Source: Amycolatopsis balhimycina FH 1894 (GTDB taxonomy: Bacteria > Actinomycetota > Actinomycetes > Mycobacteriales > Pseudonocardiaceae). Taken from it: DNA of 64,000 nucleotides. Under the pieces are notes generated by a model. The model saw only the letters and a program-made list of their open reading frames with translations, did no database searches and had not been told where the DNA came from. Shown here in pieces: positions 1 to 6,643 of the stretch (position 1 is its first letter; every line of letters starts with the position of its first letter). Both the position numbers and the translations under genes were made by a program. Location of the stretch: assembly GCF_000384295.1 (NCBI RefSeq), contig NZ_KB913037.1, forward strand, positions 8,247,533 through 8,311,532, given 5' to 3'.

Positions 1-185
1 GCGGCTTTGGAGGGGAAGTGCACGTAGAGCGCGGCCGGGGACATCCCCGCGGCGCCGGCGATGTCCCGCGTGGTGGTGGCGTGGTAGCCGCGCTGGGCGA
101 AAGCCTCCACCCCGGCCAGCATCAGCCGGCGCGCGGTTTCCGGCTGCACGTCCGGCCACAGTTCGGCCGACAGCGACATCGTCAT
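1..185 (-). CDS. TetR-family transcriptional regulator, N-terminal part (runs off left edge)
   Basis: The minus strand encodes about 61 residues of a TetR-type DNA-binding domain before the window ends. The helix-turn-helix is visible as GVEAFAQRGYHATTTRDIAG, then GMSPAALYVHFPSKAA, the usual TetR helix 3 and the aromatic Y-x-HF-x-SK turn. Translation can start at the ATG ending at 185, or at a second in-frame ATG ending at 179. The ligand-binding domain, and so the effector, is outside the window. A palindromic motif TAAGCGCCCGCTAA sits about 55 bases upstream and is a plausible autoregulatory operator. The family call is secure; the regulated genes are unknown. Confidence 0.88.
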   Translation of the reverse strand, partial: MTMSLSAELWPDVQPETARRLMLAGVEAFAQRGYHATTTRDIAGAAGMSPAALYVHFPSKA

Positions 186-239
186 CCGGTGATCCTCCCA
201 GATCGCACCGCCCGCGGGCCGGGCCGATCGTGTCCAGTG

Positions 240-253
240 TAAGCGCCCGCTAA
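240..253. promoter_or_regulatory. Candidate TetR-type operator TAAGCGCCCGCTAA, copy 1
   Basis: The 14-mer has an AGCG-CC-CGCT palindromic core and lies upstream of the TetR gene that leaves the window. The same 14-mer occurs again at 2919-2932, where the one preceding base also matches. Two identical copies 2.7 kb apart with an inverted-repeat core suggest a shared operator. Binding by the adjacent TetR protein is inference. Confidence 0.45.
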
Positions 254-373
254 CCTGTCAAGCACGATCGGCGCCGTGAGCGTGACGCGGAACGGATGCC
301 GCGGCGAGCCGAACCCGCGGGTGACGCATCGGCGAAGACGCGCCGGTCGACGGCGAGGCGGGCTGCGACTGCG

Positions 374-1057
374 CTACTTCCGGTGTCCCGCCTCGTGCAC
401 GGCGCCGAATCCGTGGCGGAGCAGGTCGCCGCTCGGGCGCGGAACGTAGAGGTATACCGAGGCGGCGTACTCCTTGATCCGGACGCGGCTCGGAACGAGG
501 CTCGACGACGGCAGTCGGGCGTATCCGGTGGCGACGACGTCGTCGAACACCCGCTCCGAAAACGCGACGGAAAGAAAGGTCTGCTCGGGGTCCGAGCGGT
601 CGAGAAGGGTGCGCACCGCCGGGGCGTCGAGGATCCGGTGGGTCGCGACGACGGCGCTTCCGATCGCCGCGGCCGAACCGCGTTGCGGATCCGCCGCCAG
701 GACCGGGCCGACGTGAAGACCTGCGCGCATCCGCAACCGCGCGTGCCGGCCTGGGGTCCGCCGCCGGAGTTCCCGGTCGGCCAGGACATCTTGGAGCGTG
801 TCGAAAAACCGCGTGACGACAGCCGGTAGGTGGCGAGGCTCGAAACCGATGCAGACGCCGTCGCCGGTGGTGTGCGGGAAGAGGGCGTTTCGCCACACGT
901 GGGCGAGCCCGGCTCGCGTGAAGGCGACCGCGAGGACTTCGAGGATGTCGCCGGACAACAGAGCCTGGCCGAGATCGGAGTTGTTCCCGAAGCCCTGGGT
1001 GTCCACGGCCAGGACGGCGCGATAGGCGGGCAGTTCGGTGAGGATCCTGTCGTCCAT
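374..1057 (-). CDS. Class III nucleotide cyclase-like protein (227 aa)
   Basis: The protein looks like one adenylate/guanylate cyclase homology domain with no membrane or sensor part. The two expected metal-binding aspartates are visible: D19 in LAVDTQGF and D66 in TTGDGVCIGF. The glycine-rich LRMRAGLHVGPV strand is present. Where active cyclases usually have VN-x-AAR, this protein reads IGSAVVATHRIL, so the transition-state asparagine is missing although an Arg remains. It may therefore bind nucleotide without cyclising it, or use a different substrate. The start is set by a strong AGGAGG eight bases before the ATG ending at 1057; a longer reading frame upstream has no ribosome site. A gene of unknown family diverges on the other side, and a 14-bp palindrome lies just upstream. 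Stand-alone cyclase-like proteins also occur in signalling and defence loci; nothing here settles which. Confidence 0.65.
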   Translation of the reverse strand: MDDRILTELPAYRAVLAVDTQGFGNNSDLGQALLSGDILEVLAVAFTRAGLAHVWRNALFPHTTGDGVCIGFEPRHLPAVVTRFFDTLQDVLADRELRRRTPGRHARLRMRAGLHVGPVLAADPQRGSAAAIGSAVVATHRILDAPAVRTLLDRSDPEQTFLSVAFSERVFDDVVATGYARLPSSSLVPSRVRIKEYAASVYLYVPRPSGDLLRHGFGAVHEAGHRK

Positions 1058-1077
1058 TGAATTACGCCTCCTCGTTG

Positions 1078-1091
1078 GTGTACTAGTACAC
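1078..1091. promoter_or_regulatory. Perfect palindrome GTGTACTAGTACAC between divergent genes
   Basis: This 14-bp perfect palindrome lies about 20 bases upstream of the cyclase-like start. The core TGTACTAGTACA resembles the TNGTnnnnACNA operators bound by GntR-type regulators in actinobacteria. No GntR gene is visible nearby, so the cognate regulator would be elsewhere. It could control the cyclase-like gene, the divergent gene, or both. Confidence 0.55.
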
Positions 1092-1252
1092 AATAGGGTG
1101 ACGTGACCAGGCAACTCGTGGCCAGAGCTCGTCTTCCGCGGTCGGGAAGAGTTTCCCGTCGTCGAAGACCGGGTCCGGGAAACCGGATGTTGTTCGATCT
1201 TGTCGCGGAGTGCCGGTCATCGTCGGTGGTTGCCGAGGTGGGAGGTAGGTCT

Positions 1253-2452
1253 GTGAGCGTCGAAATGTGCCGGCAAGAGGTGGGCGGGCCGTCCTCCGCC
1301 GTGGTCGAAGCGGCGTTGCGCTGGCTCGCGACCCGGCGAGACGGCGGCCCGCTGAGGTTCTTGCGCTACGCGCTGGAGGATCCTTCGAGTGAGTCGGCCA
1401 TCGTGCTCGGTGGTCTGCTCGAGCCGACGGCTTCCGTGCCCGCGGCGACGCCGGAAACGCGAGCGCTCGCCCTCTGGGGCCTGATCGCCGACGAAGTCCG
1501 CAAGGTCGGCTCAGCCGGTGACTCGCGGCGCCGGACGACTTTGACCGCTGCCTTCCGGCTGTCGCCGGGGCCTGGTGTCGAAGGGCCGTGGCGGGCGACG
1601 CTCGATGACCGCTTCGAGCAGCTGAAGGGCTGTGGCGCGTTTCGTCATCCGTCACCCACTACGACGACACCCATGCACAAAGCCTGGAAACGTGCTCTTG
1701 GCGAAAAACTCGTCCCATGCCTGATGCGGCGCTTCGAGTCGCTCTGTTCGCGGGGTGAGTCGTGGCGACCTTATGTCGAAATCGGCCGGGCGGTGGATGG
1801 CACTCTCTCGCACGTTCGCACTCCGGGGTTCAAGGCCCCGTCGAAAGGTGCGCAACCGGTTTTCCTGGAACGCATGCTCGTCACGGTGGAAATGCATCGG
1901 CGGGCGATCTTCTGTCGGATCACCGAGCGCAAAGTGACCGCGTGCGAGGACGGTGTGGACGGCTACGTCGTTCGCGCGCTGAACGGCTGGACCGACCGGC
2001 TCGCCACGGTTCCGGTCAAGGCGTTGTGGAACTGCCGGGTCGAGGCGCTGCCGGGGGAACATCCGGGCGATCCGGTGCTGGCGAAACTGCGGTTCGGCAA
2101 GCCGCTGGCGCGCGGGCAGCGACTGACCTTCGGTTCGGAGGCGATCGAGGAACGCGTGGACAAAGAACACCGTTGGGTCAATGTCGACGTCGATCACCAC
2201 GGTATCGCTCCCGGGGCCCTCGACGTCGATGGCGACCCGGCGGTGGGACTGACCATCCGCGTCAACTTCGACGACCGGCCCGAGTCCTGCTGGTGGTACG
2301 CGGAGCAAACCGACCACGAGCGGTTGCGCCGGCCTCCGGCGGGCGACCGGCACTTGCTGGCCGTCGGGGACGGATTCGTGCAGCACACTTTCCGGGCGCT
2401 CTGCCAGCCGCGCGAGAACTACGGAATCGCCTTTCGGTGGCCGTCGGCGTGA
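1253..2452 (+). CDS. Protein of unknown family, divergent partner of cyclase-like gene (399 aa)
   Basis: I do not recognise a family. The protein is soluble, with no signal peptide or membrane helix. The N-terminal third (to about residue 90) looks helical and is followed by a basic segment; the last 200 residues look like alternating beta strands with many conserved-looking aromatics (CWWYAEQTDHERLRR, then HTFRALCQ near the end). The GTG at 1253 is preferred because GGAGG lies eight bases before it. The frame stays open upstream to 1103, but that extension is Arg-rich and has no ribosome site. The divergent arrangement with the cyclase-like gene and the palindrome between them suggest a functional pair, such as signal producer and responder, but this is inference from position only. 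Confidence 0.6.
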   Translation: MSVEMCRQEVGGPSSAVVEAALRWLATRRDGGPLRFLRYALEDPSSESAIVLGGLLEPTASVPAATPETRALALWGLIADEVRKVGSAGDSRRRTTLTAAFRLSPGPGVEGPWRATLDDRFEQLKGCGAFRHPSPTTTTPMHKAWKRALGEKLVPCLMRRFESLCSRGESWRPYVEIGRAVDGTLSHVRTPGFKAPSKGAQPVFLERMLVTVEMHRRAIFCRITERKVTACEDGVDGYVVRALNGWTDRLATVPVKALWNCRVEALPGEHPGDPVLAKLRFGKPLARGQRLTFGSEAIEERVDKEHRWVNVDVDHHGIAPGALDVDGDPAVGLTIRVNFDDRPESCWWYAEQTDHERLRRPPAGDRHLLAVGDGFVQHTFRALCQPRENYGIAFRWPSA

Positions 2453-2456
2453 TGAA

Positions 2457-2483
2457 TTGCGCGCGGTCATGGTGTGCTATGAT
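2457..2483 (+). promoter_or_regulatory. Possible extended -10 promoter (TGC-TATGAT) ahead of hairpins
   Basis: TGCTATGAT (2475-2483) is a good extended -10 element, and TTGCGC at 2457-2462 is a weak -35 with a short 15-base spacer. Transcription from here would begin just before two consecutive hairpins and has no coding gene downstream on the plus strand for several kilobases. It may therefore drive a small RNA. Weak evidence. Confidence 0.3.
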
Positions 2484-2487
2484 TCGT

Positions 2488-2554
2488 CGGATGGGAGCCA
2501 AGCGAGGCGAATCAGCTGACTCCCATCCGGACTAGGCGAGTCGGTGGCCTAGTC
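2488..2554 (+). ncRNA. Two adjacent hairpins downstream of the unknown gene: tandem terminator or small structured RNA
   Basis: Stem 1 pairs CGGATGGGAG (2488-2497) with CTCCCATCCG (2520-2529), ten perfect base pairs with a 22-base loop. Stem 2 begins at once and pairs GACTAGGC (2530-2537) with GCCTAGTC (2547-2554). Neither is followed by a clear T-run. Placed 35 bases after the stop codon they could be a double terminator; a promoter-like TATGAT directly upstream leaves room for a small RNA. I could not fit a tRNA cloverleaf. No gene is visible in 2453-2981. Confidence 0.4.
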
Positions 2555-2665
2555 AGTTATTGCCTGTTGAGCCGCCATCGCCATCGCCGCCGGTAGCAAA
2601 TTTCGACACCAGGAATCTCCTTCGTGTTTCAAGGGGAGGACGACAGCGCAGTTCGTCCAGGTGAA

Positions 2666-2707
2666 AGCCTGACCTGACCACCGTGCGCTCGGAGGTCGGG
2701 TCAGGCT
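2666..2707. terminator. Long hairpin, probable bidirectional terminator
   Basis: Arms at 2666-2679 (AGCCTGACCTGACC) and 2694-2707 (GGTCGGGTCAGGCT) pair at 13 of 14 positions around a 14-base loop. It lies in the 529-base gene-free stretch between two convergent transcription units, which fits a shared terminator. The surrounding sequence (2710-2800) is less GC-rich and holds a run of seven T, but no credible gene. Confidence 0.5.
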
Positions 2708-2918
2708 CGCCGGGAAATCTACAGCATCGGGTGACCGACGTAGCCGACAGGGCACAGATGTTGGTATCCGAATCAAATTCTTTTTTTGGGGCACAGAGAG
2801 CGCTGTCTCTGCGGCAGTCGACGGTGCCGACCAGAGGGTGACGTGGTATAGCGCACGGTCGGGGTGATCCGAGCGGGTCCGGTCAGTAGCGTTCTTTCAA
2901 CCACCCCGAAACCGCAGG

Positions 2919-2932
2919 TAAGCGCCCGCTAA
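2919..2932. promoter_or_regulatory. Candidate TetR-type operator TAAGCGCCCGCTAA, copy 2
   Basis: Same 14-mer as at 240-253. Here it lies about 50 bases beyond the SDR stop codon, not in an obvious promoter, so it may be a binding site left from a rearrangement or a site that controls a transcript running right to left. Confidence 0.35.
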
Positions 2933-2981
2933 GCCGGCATATCCGGGGAGATTGCCCGCGCCGGGAGACCTCGCCGTCGTC

Positions 2982-3707
2982 TTACCAGGGCACGGTCCCG
3001 GCGGTGTCGAACAGCCCGCCGGTCGGGCCGTCGTCCGGCAGGGTGGCGAGCCGGATGGCGATCTCGGCGCCTTCCGCGGGCGTGCTGGTTCCGTGGAAGC
3101 CGTTGAGGTCGGTCGCGACGTAGCCGGGGCAGGCGGTGTTGATCTTGATGGCGGTGCCGCTCAGCTCCTTGGCGTACTGGATGGTGACCGCGTTGAGGAA
3201 CGTCTTCGACGGCGAGTACGACCCGCTGACCCCGCCGAGGTCGACGTCCGGCGTGGTCTGCAAGGTCAGGGACGCGACGTGGCTGGACTGGTTGACGATG
3301 CGCGGGTGCTCGGAGCGGCGCAGCAGCGGCAGCATGGCGTTGATGACCCGGACGACGCCGATCACATTGGTCTCCACCACGGCCCGCATGCTCTCCGGCG
3401 TGACCGTCGAAGGCTCTTCGGGCCAGGCTCCGGCGATACCGGCGTTGTTGACCAGTACGTCGAGCCGTCCGGCGCGTTCCCCGATCAGGGCGGCGGCCGC
3501 CGCGACGCTCGCGTCGTCGGTCACGTCCAGCGGCACCCCGAACGCGTCGACGCCGGCCGCGCGCAGCTTGGCCACGGCCTCCTCGCGGCGCTGTTCGTCC
3601 CGGGCGCCGATTCCGACGCTCCAGCCCCGCGCGCCGAGCCCGGCCGCGATCTCGTACCCGATTCCCTTGTTCGCGCCGGTGACCAGCGCGATCGTCTGTT
3701 CGTTCAT
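2982..3707 (-). CDS. Short-chain dehydrogenase/reductase (241 aa)
   Basis: A classical SDR that would reduce or oxidise a carbonyl/alcohol substrate with NAD(P)(H). Visible features in order are the nucleotide-binding TGANKGIG near the N-terminus, VLVNNAGIAG in the middle, the catalytic serine region VNQSSHVA, and the catalytic YSPSK. Length is typical. The frame is open upstream of the chosen ATG, but MNEQTIALVTGANKGIG places the Rossmann motif at the usual distance from the N-terminus. The gene is divergent from a LysR regulator 95 bases away, the usual layout for a LysR and its target. The substrate cannot be told from sequence. Confidence 0.9.
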   Translation of the reverse strand: MNEQTIALVTGANKGIGYEIAAGLGARGWSVGIGARDEQRREEAVAKLRAAGVDAFGVPLDVTDDASVAAAAALIGERAGRLDVLVNNAGIAGAWPEEPSTVTPESMRAVVETNVIGVVRVINAMLPLLRRSEHPRIVNQSSHVASLTLQTTPDVDLGGVSGSYSPSKTFLNAVTIQYAKELSGTAIKINTACPGYVATDLNGFHGTSTPAEGAEIAIRLATLPDDGPTGGLFDTAGTVPW

Positions 3708-3802
3708 GCCGTCGATCGTGGCCGGGCACCGGCCGGGAACCAACACCACCCGAGCCACCCATCGATACCCGGTCGACATGGATCGGGCGGTACCCTGACC
3801 GG

Positions 3803-4639
3803 GTGGAGACACGGGAGCTGCGGTACTTCGTCTCGGTCGCCGAGGAGCTGCACTTCGGCCGGGCCGCCGAACGGCTGGGTATCGCCCAGCCGCCGCTGTC
3901 GCGGACGATCGCCCGGCTCGAGCGACGGCTCGGCGTCGCCTTGCTGGAACGCACCAGCCGCAAGGTCTCGCTCACCGAAGCCGGGGCGGTGCTGCTGGCC
4001 GAGGGCCGGGCGATCCTCGGTGCGCTGGCCACCGCCGAGCGGCGCACCCAGCGGGCCGCCACGAACCGGCCCTCGCTCGTTCTGGCCACGAAGGCCGGTG
4101 CCTCCCGTGAACTGCTGACGAAGCTGCTCGACGCGTACGCCGCCGAGCCGGGTGCGGTCGCCGTCGACCTGCTGCTCTGCGAATCCCAGCCCCAGCAGAC
4201 ACTGCACGACGGCCGGGCCGACGTGGCGCTGCTGCACCTGCCCTTCGACGCGACGGCCGGGCTCGACACCGAAGTCCTGCACACCGAGGGGCAGATCGCG
4301 ATCCTGCCCAGCTGGCACCCGCTCGTTGTCCGGTCCGGCGTCCGGCTCGCGGAGGTCAGCTCCCTGCCGGACCTCCCGTTGGCCCGCTGGCCCGGCCCCG
4401 GCGGCCGCTACCCCGATGGGCCCGGCGCGGAAATGCGCAACCAGACGCAGCTCTTCCAGCTGATCGCGCTCGGCCGCACCACGGTGGTCATGCCCGAATC
4501 CAGCCGCGCCAACCTGCTCGAAGGCCTGGCCGCCGTGCCGGTCCTGGACGCACCGCCGGTGACGACGGTCATCGCCTGGCCGCCGCACAGCCGCTCCCGG
4601 GCACTCGCCGAACTGGTCCGGGTGGCCACCCGCCGCTGA
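3803..4639 (+). CDS. LysR-family transcriptional regulator (278 aa)
   Basis: Starts with a LysR winged-helix domain: METRELRYFVSVAEELHFGR, then AERLGIAQPPLSRTIARLE and LGVALLERTSR, followed by a two-lobed effector-binding domain up to the C-terminus. It begins at GTG. It is transcribed away from the SDR gene, and the 95-base gap between them should hold the shared promoter and the LysR box; I see no single clear T-N11-A pair. It most likely activates the SDR gene in response to an unknown small molecule and represses itself. Confidence 0.9.
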   Translation: METRELRYFVSVAEELHFGRAAERLGIAQPPLSRTIARLERRLGVALLERTSRKVSLTEAGAVLLAEGRAILGALATAERRTQRAATNRPSLVLATKAGASRELLTKLLDAYAAEPGAVAVDLLLCESQPQQTLHDGRADVALLHLPFDATAGLDTEVLHTEGQIAILPSWHPLVVRSGVRLAEVSSLPDLPLARWPGPGGRYPDGPGAEMRNQTQLFQLIALGRTTVVMPESSRANLLEGLAAVPVLDAPPVTTVIAWPPHSRSRALAELVRVATRR

Positions 4640-4679
4640 ACACTCGCCCTCGAAGGCCCGTCCACGTCACACTGGTGCG

Positions 4680-5279
4680 GGGTTCTGGAGCGTTGGCTCG
4701 GCACGAGGAGGTACCCGGGATGCCCACGGCCATCGAGTACGCGGTAGCCCAGCACTGGCACGACCAGAACGGGTGTGGCGGCGGGCCGCCGGAAGCGAAC
4801 CTGGTGCTGGCGCACAGTGGCACGGCGAGTTCCGTCTCGGACGTCTCGGACGTCTCGGACGTCTCGGACGTCTCGGCGGCCCAGGCCGACGGCTGGCTGC
4901 CCGGCGGCCTGCCGGCCGTCCGCTCGGTGCTCGCGGGTTCACCGGGAAGCCAAGGGTTGACCGACCACGGGAACGGGTAATCCAGGCCTGGACGCCCTTC
5001 GGCCAGTGGCACGGGGACGGGGAGCGGCAACTGGGGAGCGAGTATGGGAAGCCACCGCTGTTCCTTGCCGACCGCAAGGGCGTACTCGGCCGCGCTGGGC
5101 AGCCGCGTCACCATCGTGTCGCCGAGGTGGAAGGTGAAGTTGTCCCACCCGCCCTGGGTCACGGGCCGGACCGGGAGACCGGCCCACTGCGGGAACTGGT
5201 CGCCGATGAGGCGGCGCACCTGTCCGGTGTGGACGGTGACGCGCTCGGGCCGGGGACCTGGGTCCGGGATGCTGCTCAA
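4680..5279 (-). pseudogene. Aminoglycoside phosphotransferase (APH) family, degenerate C-terminal half
   Basis: The first ~115 residues are a good APH-fold kinase N-lobe (VTQGGWDNFTFHLGDTMVTRLP, then EQRWLPILAPQLPLPVPVP, then DYPFPWSVNPWLPGEPA). After that the similarity stops: the frame runs into an Ala-Glu-Thr-Ser-Glu tandem repeat, a scrap resembling the family's GGPPP segment appears, and the catalytic HGDLHPGN-type loop and metal-binding Asp are absent. The reading frame stays open beyond, but its translation is not kinase-like. I conclude a decayed gene. The function before decay, phosphorylation of a small molecule, can only be inferred from the fold. Confidence 0.7.
4834..4877. repeat. 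Short tandem repeat, unit GTCTCGGAC, four full copies plus partial
   Basis: Perfect 9-base units start at 4834, 4843, 4852 and 4861, with a partial fifth. The unit keeps the reading frame and lies exactly where the phosphotransferase similarity ends, so slippage expansion may have accompanied the decay. Confidence 0.85.
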
Positions 5280-5314
5280 CGAAAAAGTCCTTGCCTGGCT
5301 GGGAAAGCCGGCCG

Positions 5315-5599
5315 TCAGGGGCGAGTTTCGTCGCCGGTCGTGCCGCGGTCCAGCGGCGGGTAGCGCTTGTGGAACTCCGCCATGAGCGTGTCGCGTTGTC
5401 CGGCCGAGAGCGTGCCGTCGGTGTCGTCGGGGAGTGCCCCGAGCGCGCCGATGGTCTGCTTGAACTGGTCGACGTAGTTGCCGCAGCCGTCACAGATGGC
5501 GACGTGGTCGACCAGCCGCCGTTCGGTGACCGGGTCGAGCTCCCCGTCGATGAATGCCGAGACGAGTTCCACCAGCTCCTGACACGTCATGTTCCGCAT
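5315..5599 (-). CDS. Zinc-finger (zf-HC2) anti-sigma-like protein (94 aa)
   Basis: A small cytoplasmic protein with the anti-sigma zinc finger: helix MTCQELVELVSAFIDGELD followed by the H-x3-C-x2-C motif in HVAICDGC. Proteins of this kind clamp an ECF sigma factor and release it on redox or other signals. It follows an ECF sigma gene on the same strand with a 133-base gap. The chosen ATG ends at 5599; a GTG three codons upstream and an ATG three codons downstream are alternatives. There is no transmembrane helix, so the signal is probably sensed inside the cell. Confidence 0.82.
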   Translation of the reverse strand: MRNMTCQELVELVSAFIDGELDPVTERRLVDHVAICDGCGNYVDQFKQTIGALGALPDDTDGTLSAGQRDTLMAEFHKRYPPLDRGTTGDETRP

Positions 5600-5732
5600 G
5601 TCGACCACCCGTTTAGACTACTCGTTGTACCTTCCCGGCACCGCCCAGGCGGACAGATGTTCACGCCCATACAGTGTCGGGAAGTCGCGCAGCGTTACAC
5701 CGGCGCGCCCGACCGCCGGCCGGGTGTCCGGC

Positions 5733-6419
5733 TCACGGCGCGACCGCGTCCGGGTCTTCGGCGGGGGATGCGGCCGCGAAATAGTCTTCGAGCCGCTTTC
5801 GGACGGCTGCTCGCGCGCGATGCAGCAATACGCGTTGATTCGCGGCGGAGATCTCCAAGATCGCGCAGACCTCTTCGGAGGTGTGGCCTTCGACATCGCG
5901 CAGCGTGAGCACGATCTGCTGTCGTTCGGGCAATTCCGTGAGGGCCGAGGCGACCTGATTCCTGATTTCCGCGGCCATTGCCTCCTGTTCCGGGGTCGGC
6001 CACGCGGCCGGATAGGCCCACCAATCTCCGGGGTACGGATCACCGGGGCCGCGGAAACGGCTCGGGTCGATGGTGGGACCGGCGTCCTCGGCCTGGACGA
6101 CGCTGCTCCAGGGAATGGTGCGGCTTTCTTGCGCGCTACGCCGTTTGGCGGCGTTCACCAGGATCCGGAAGACCCAGGTCTTCAGCGACGAGCGGCCCTC
6201 GAAGCCGGTTATTCCGCGCAGCACGGCCAGCCAGGTCTCCTGCACCAGCTCGCGTGCCGAATCGTTGGTGGTGACGAAGTACCTCGCCACGCGCATCAGT
6301 TTTCCGGACCATGCGTCCAGGAGCAGTGCGTACGCGCTTTCATCACCGCTCCGCAGTCGCTCGAGGAGTTCGGTGTCCGACGGGAGCGGTGTTGCTCGTC
6401 CTCCAGTAATTCCTCCCAC
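5733..6419 (-). CDS. ECF RNA polymerase sigma factor (about 228 aa)
   Basis: Region 2 is clear (LLERLRSGDESAYALLLDAW, then DSARELVQETWLAVLRGI and SSLKTWVFRILVN), and region 4 is clear (LTELPERQQIVLTLRDVEG, then EEVCAILEISAANQRVLLHRARAAVRKRLE). A Pro/Trp-rich linker of about 45 residues separates them. The N-terminus is uncertain: the frame is open far upstream without similarity; GTG ending at 6419 gives a normal start position but has no ribosome site, so translation could be leaderless. The downstream zf-HC2 gene is the obvious partner. It probably controls its own operon; its regulon is unknown. Confidence 0.88.
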   Translation of the reverse strand: MGGITGGRATPLPSDTELLERLRSGDESAYALLLDAWSGKLMRVARYFVTTNDSARELVQETWLAVLRGITGFEGRSSLKTWVFRILVNAAKRRSAQESRTIPWSSVVQAEDAGPTIDPSRFRGPGDPYPGDWWAYPAAWPTPEQEAMAAEIRNQVASALTELPERQQIVLTLRDVEGHTSEEVCAILEISAANQRVLLHRARAAVRKRLEDYFAAASPAEDPDAVAP

Positions 6420-6542
6420 GGGCCGAGGGTAGCTCAAGCCATGAGAGGTCGCAGATAATAACGGATGGCTCCTGATCAACGAACAGAGCGTATTCGAAAA
6501 CTGTCGCCACGGCCACCGGAACGGCCGGAACTCGGCCGCTGT

Positions 6543-6565
6543 GTCACGCCGAGTCGCGGCGTGAC
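6543..6565. promoter_or_regulatory. Inverted repeat upstream of the peptide ligase gene
   Basis: GTCACGCCG (6543-6551) and CGGCGTGAC (6557-6565) are perfect complements around a 5-base spacer, about 80 bases before the ligase start. It could be a protein operator or a leader hairpin. Confidence 0.4.
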
Positions 6566-6643
6566 GCCGATGTGACTGTGCGGACACGGCGGCGGGCGCA
6601 GGGTCTCGCCGACCGTGTGTTCCCGCCGAACGAGGAAGCCACG

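Noticed and set aside
2488..2554. Possible tRNA or tmRNA fragment
   Set aside because: The stems do not fit a cloverleaf: no T-arm GTTCGA-type loop, no CCA end and no D-arm.
2549..2794. 81-codon minus-strand frame in the gene-free stretch
   Set aside because: It runs through the hairpin at 2666-2707 and the T-run, has no ribosome site and no similarity I can see.
4834..4877. CRISPR-like array
   Set aside because: Nine-base units without spacers are a simple tandem repeat; no cas genes are present.
4675..4980. 101-codon plus-strand frame with Ser-Asp-Val repeats
   Set aside because: It lies opposite the decayed phosphotransferase and the tandem repeat; the repeat explains the periodic protein.
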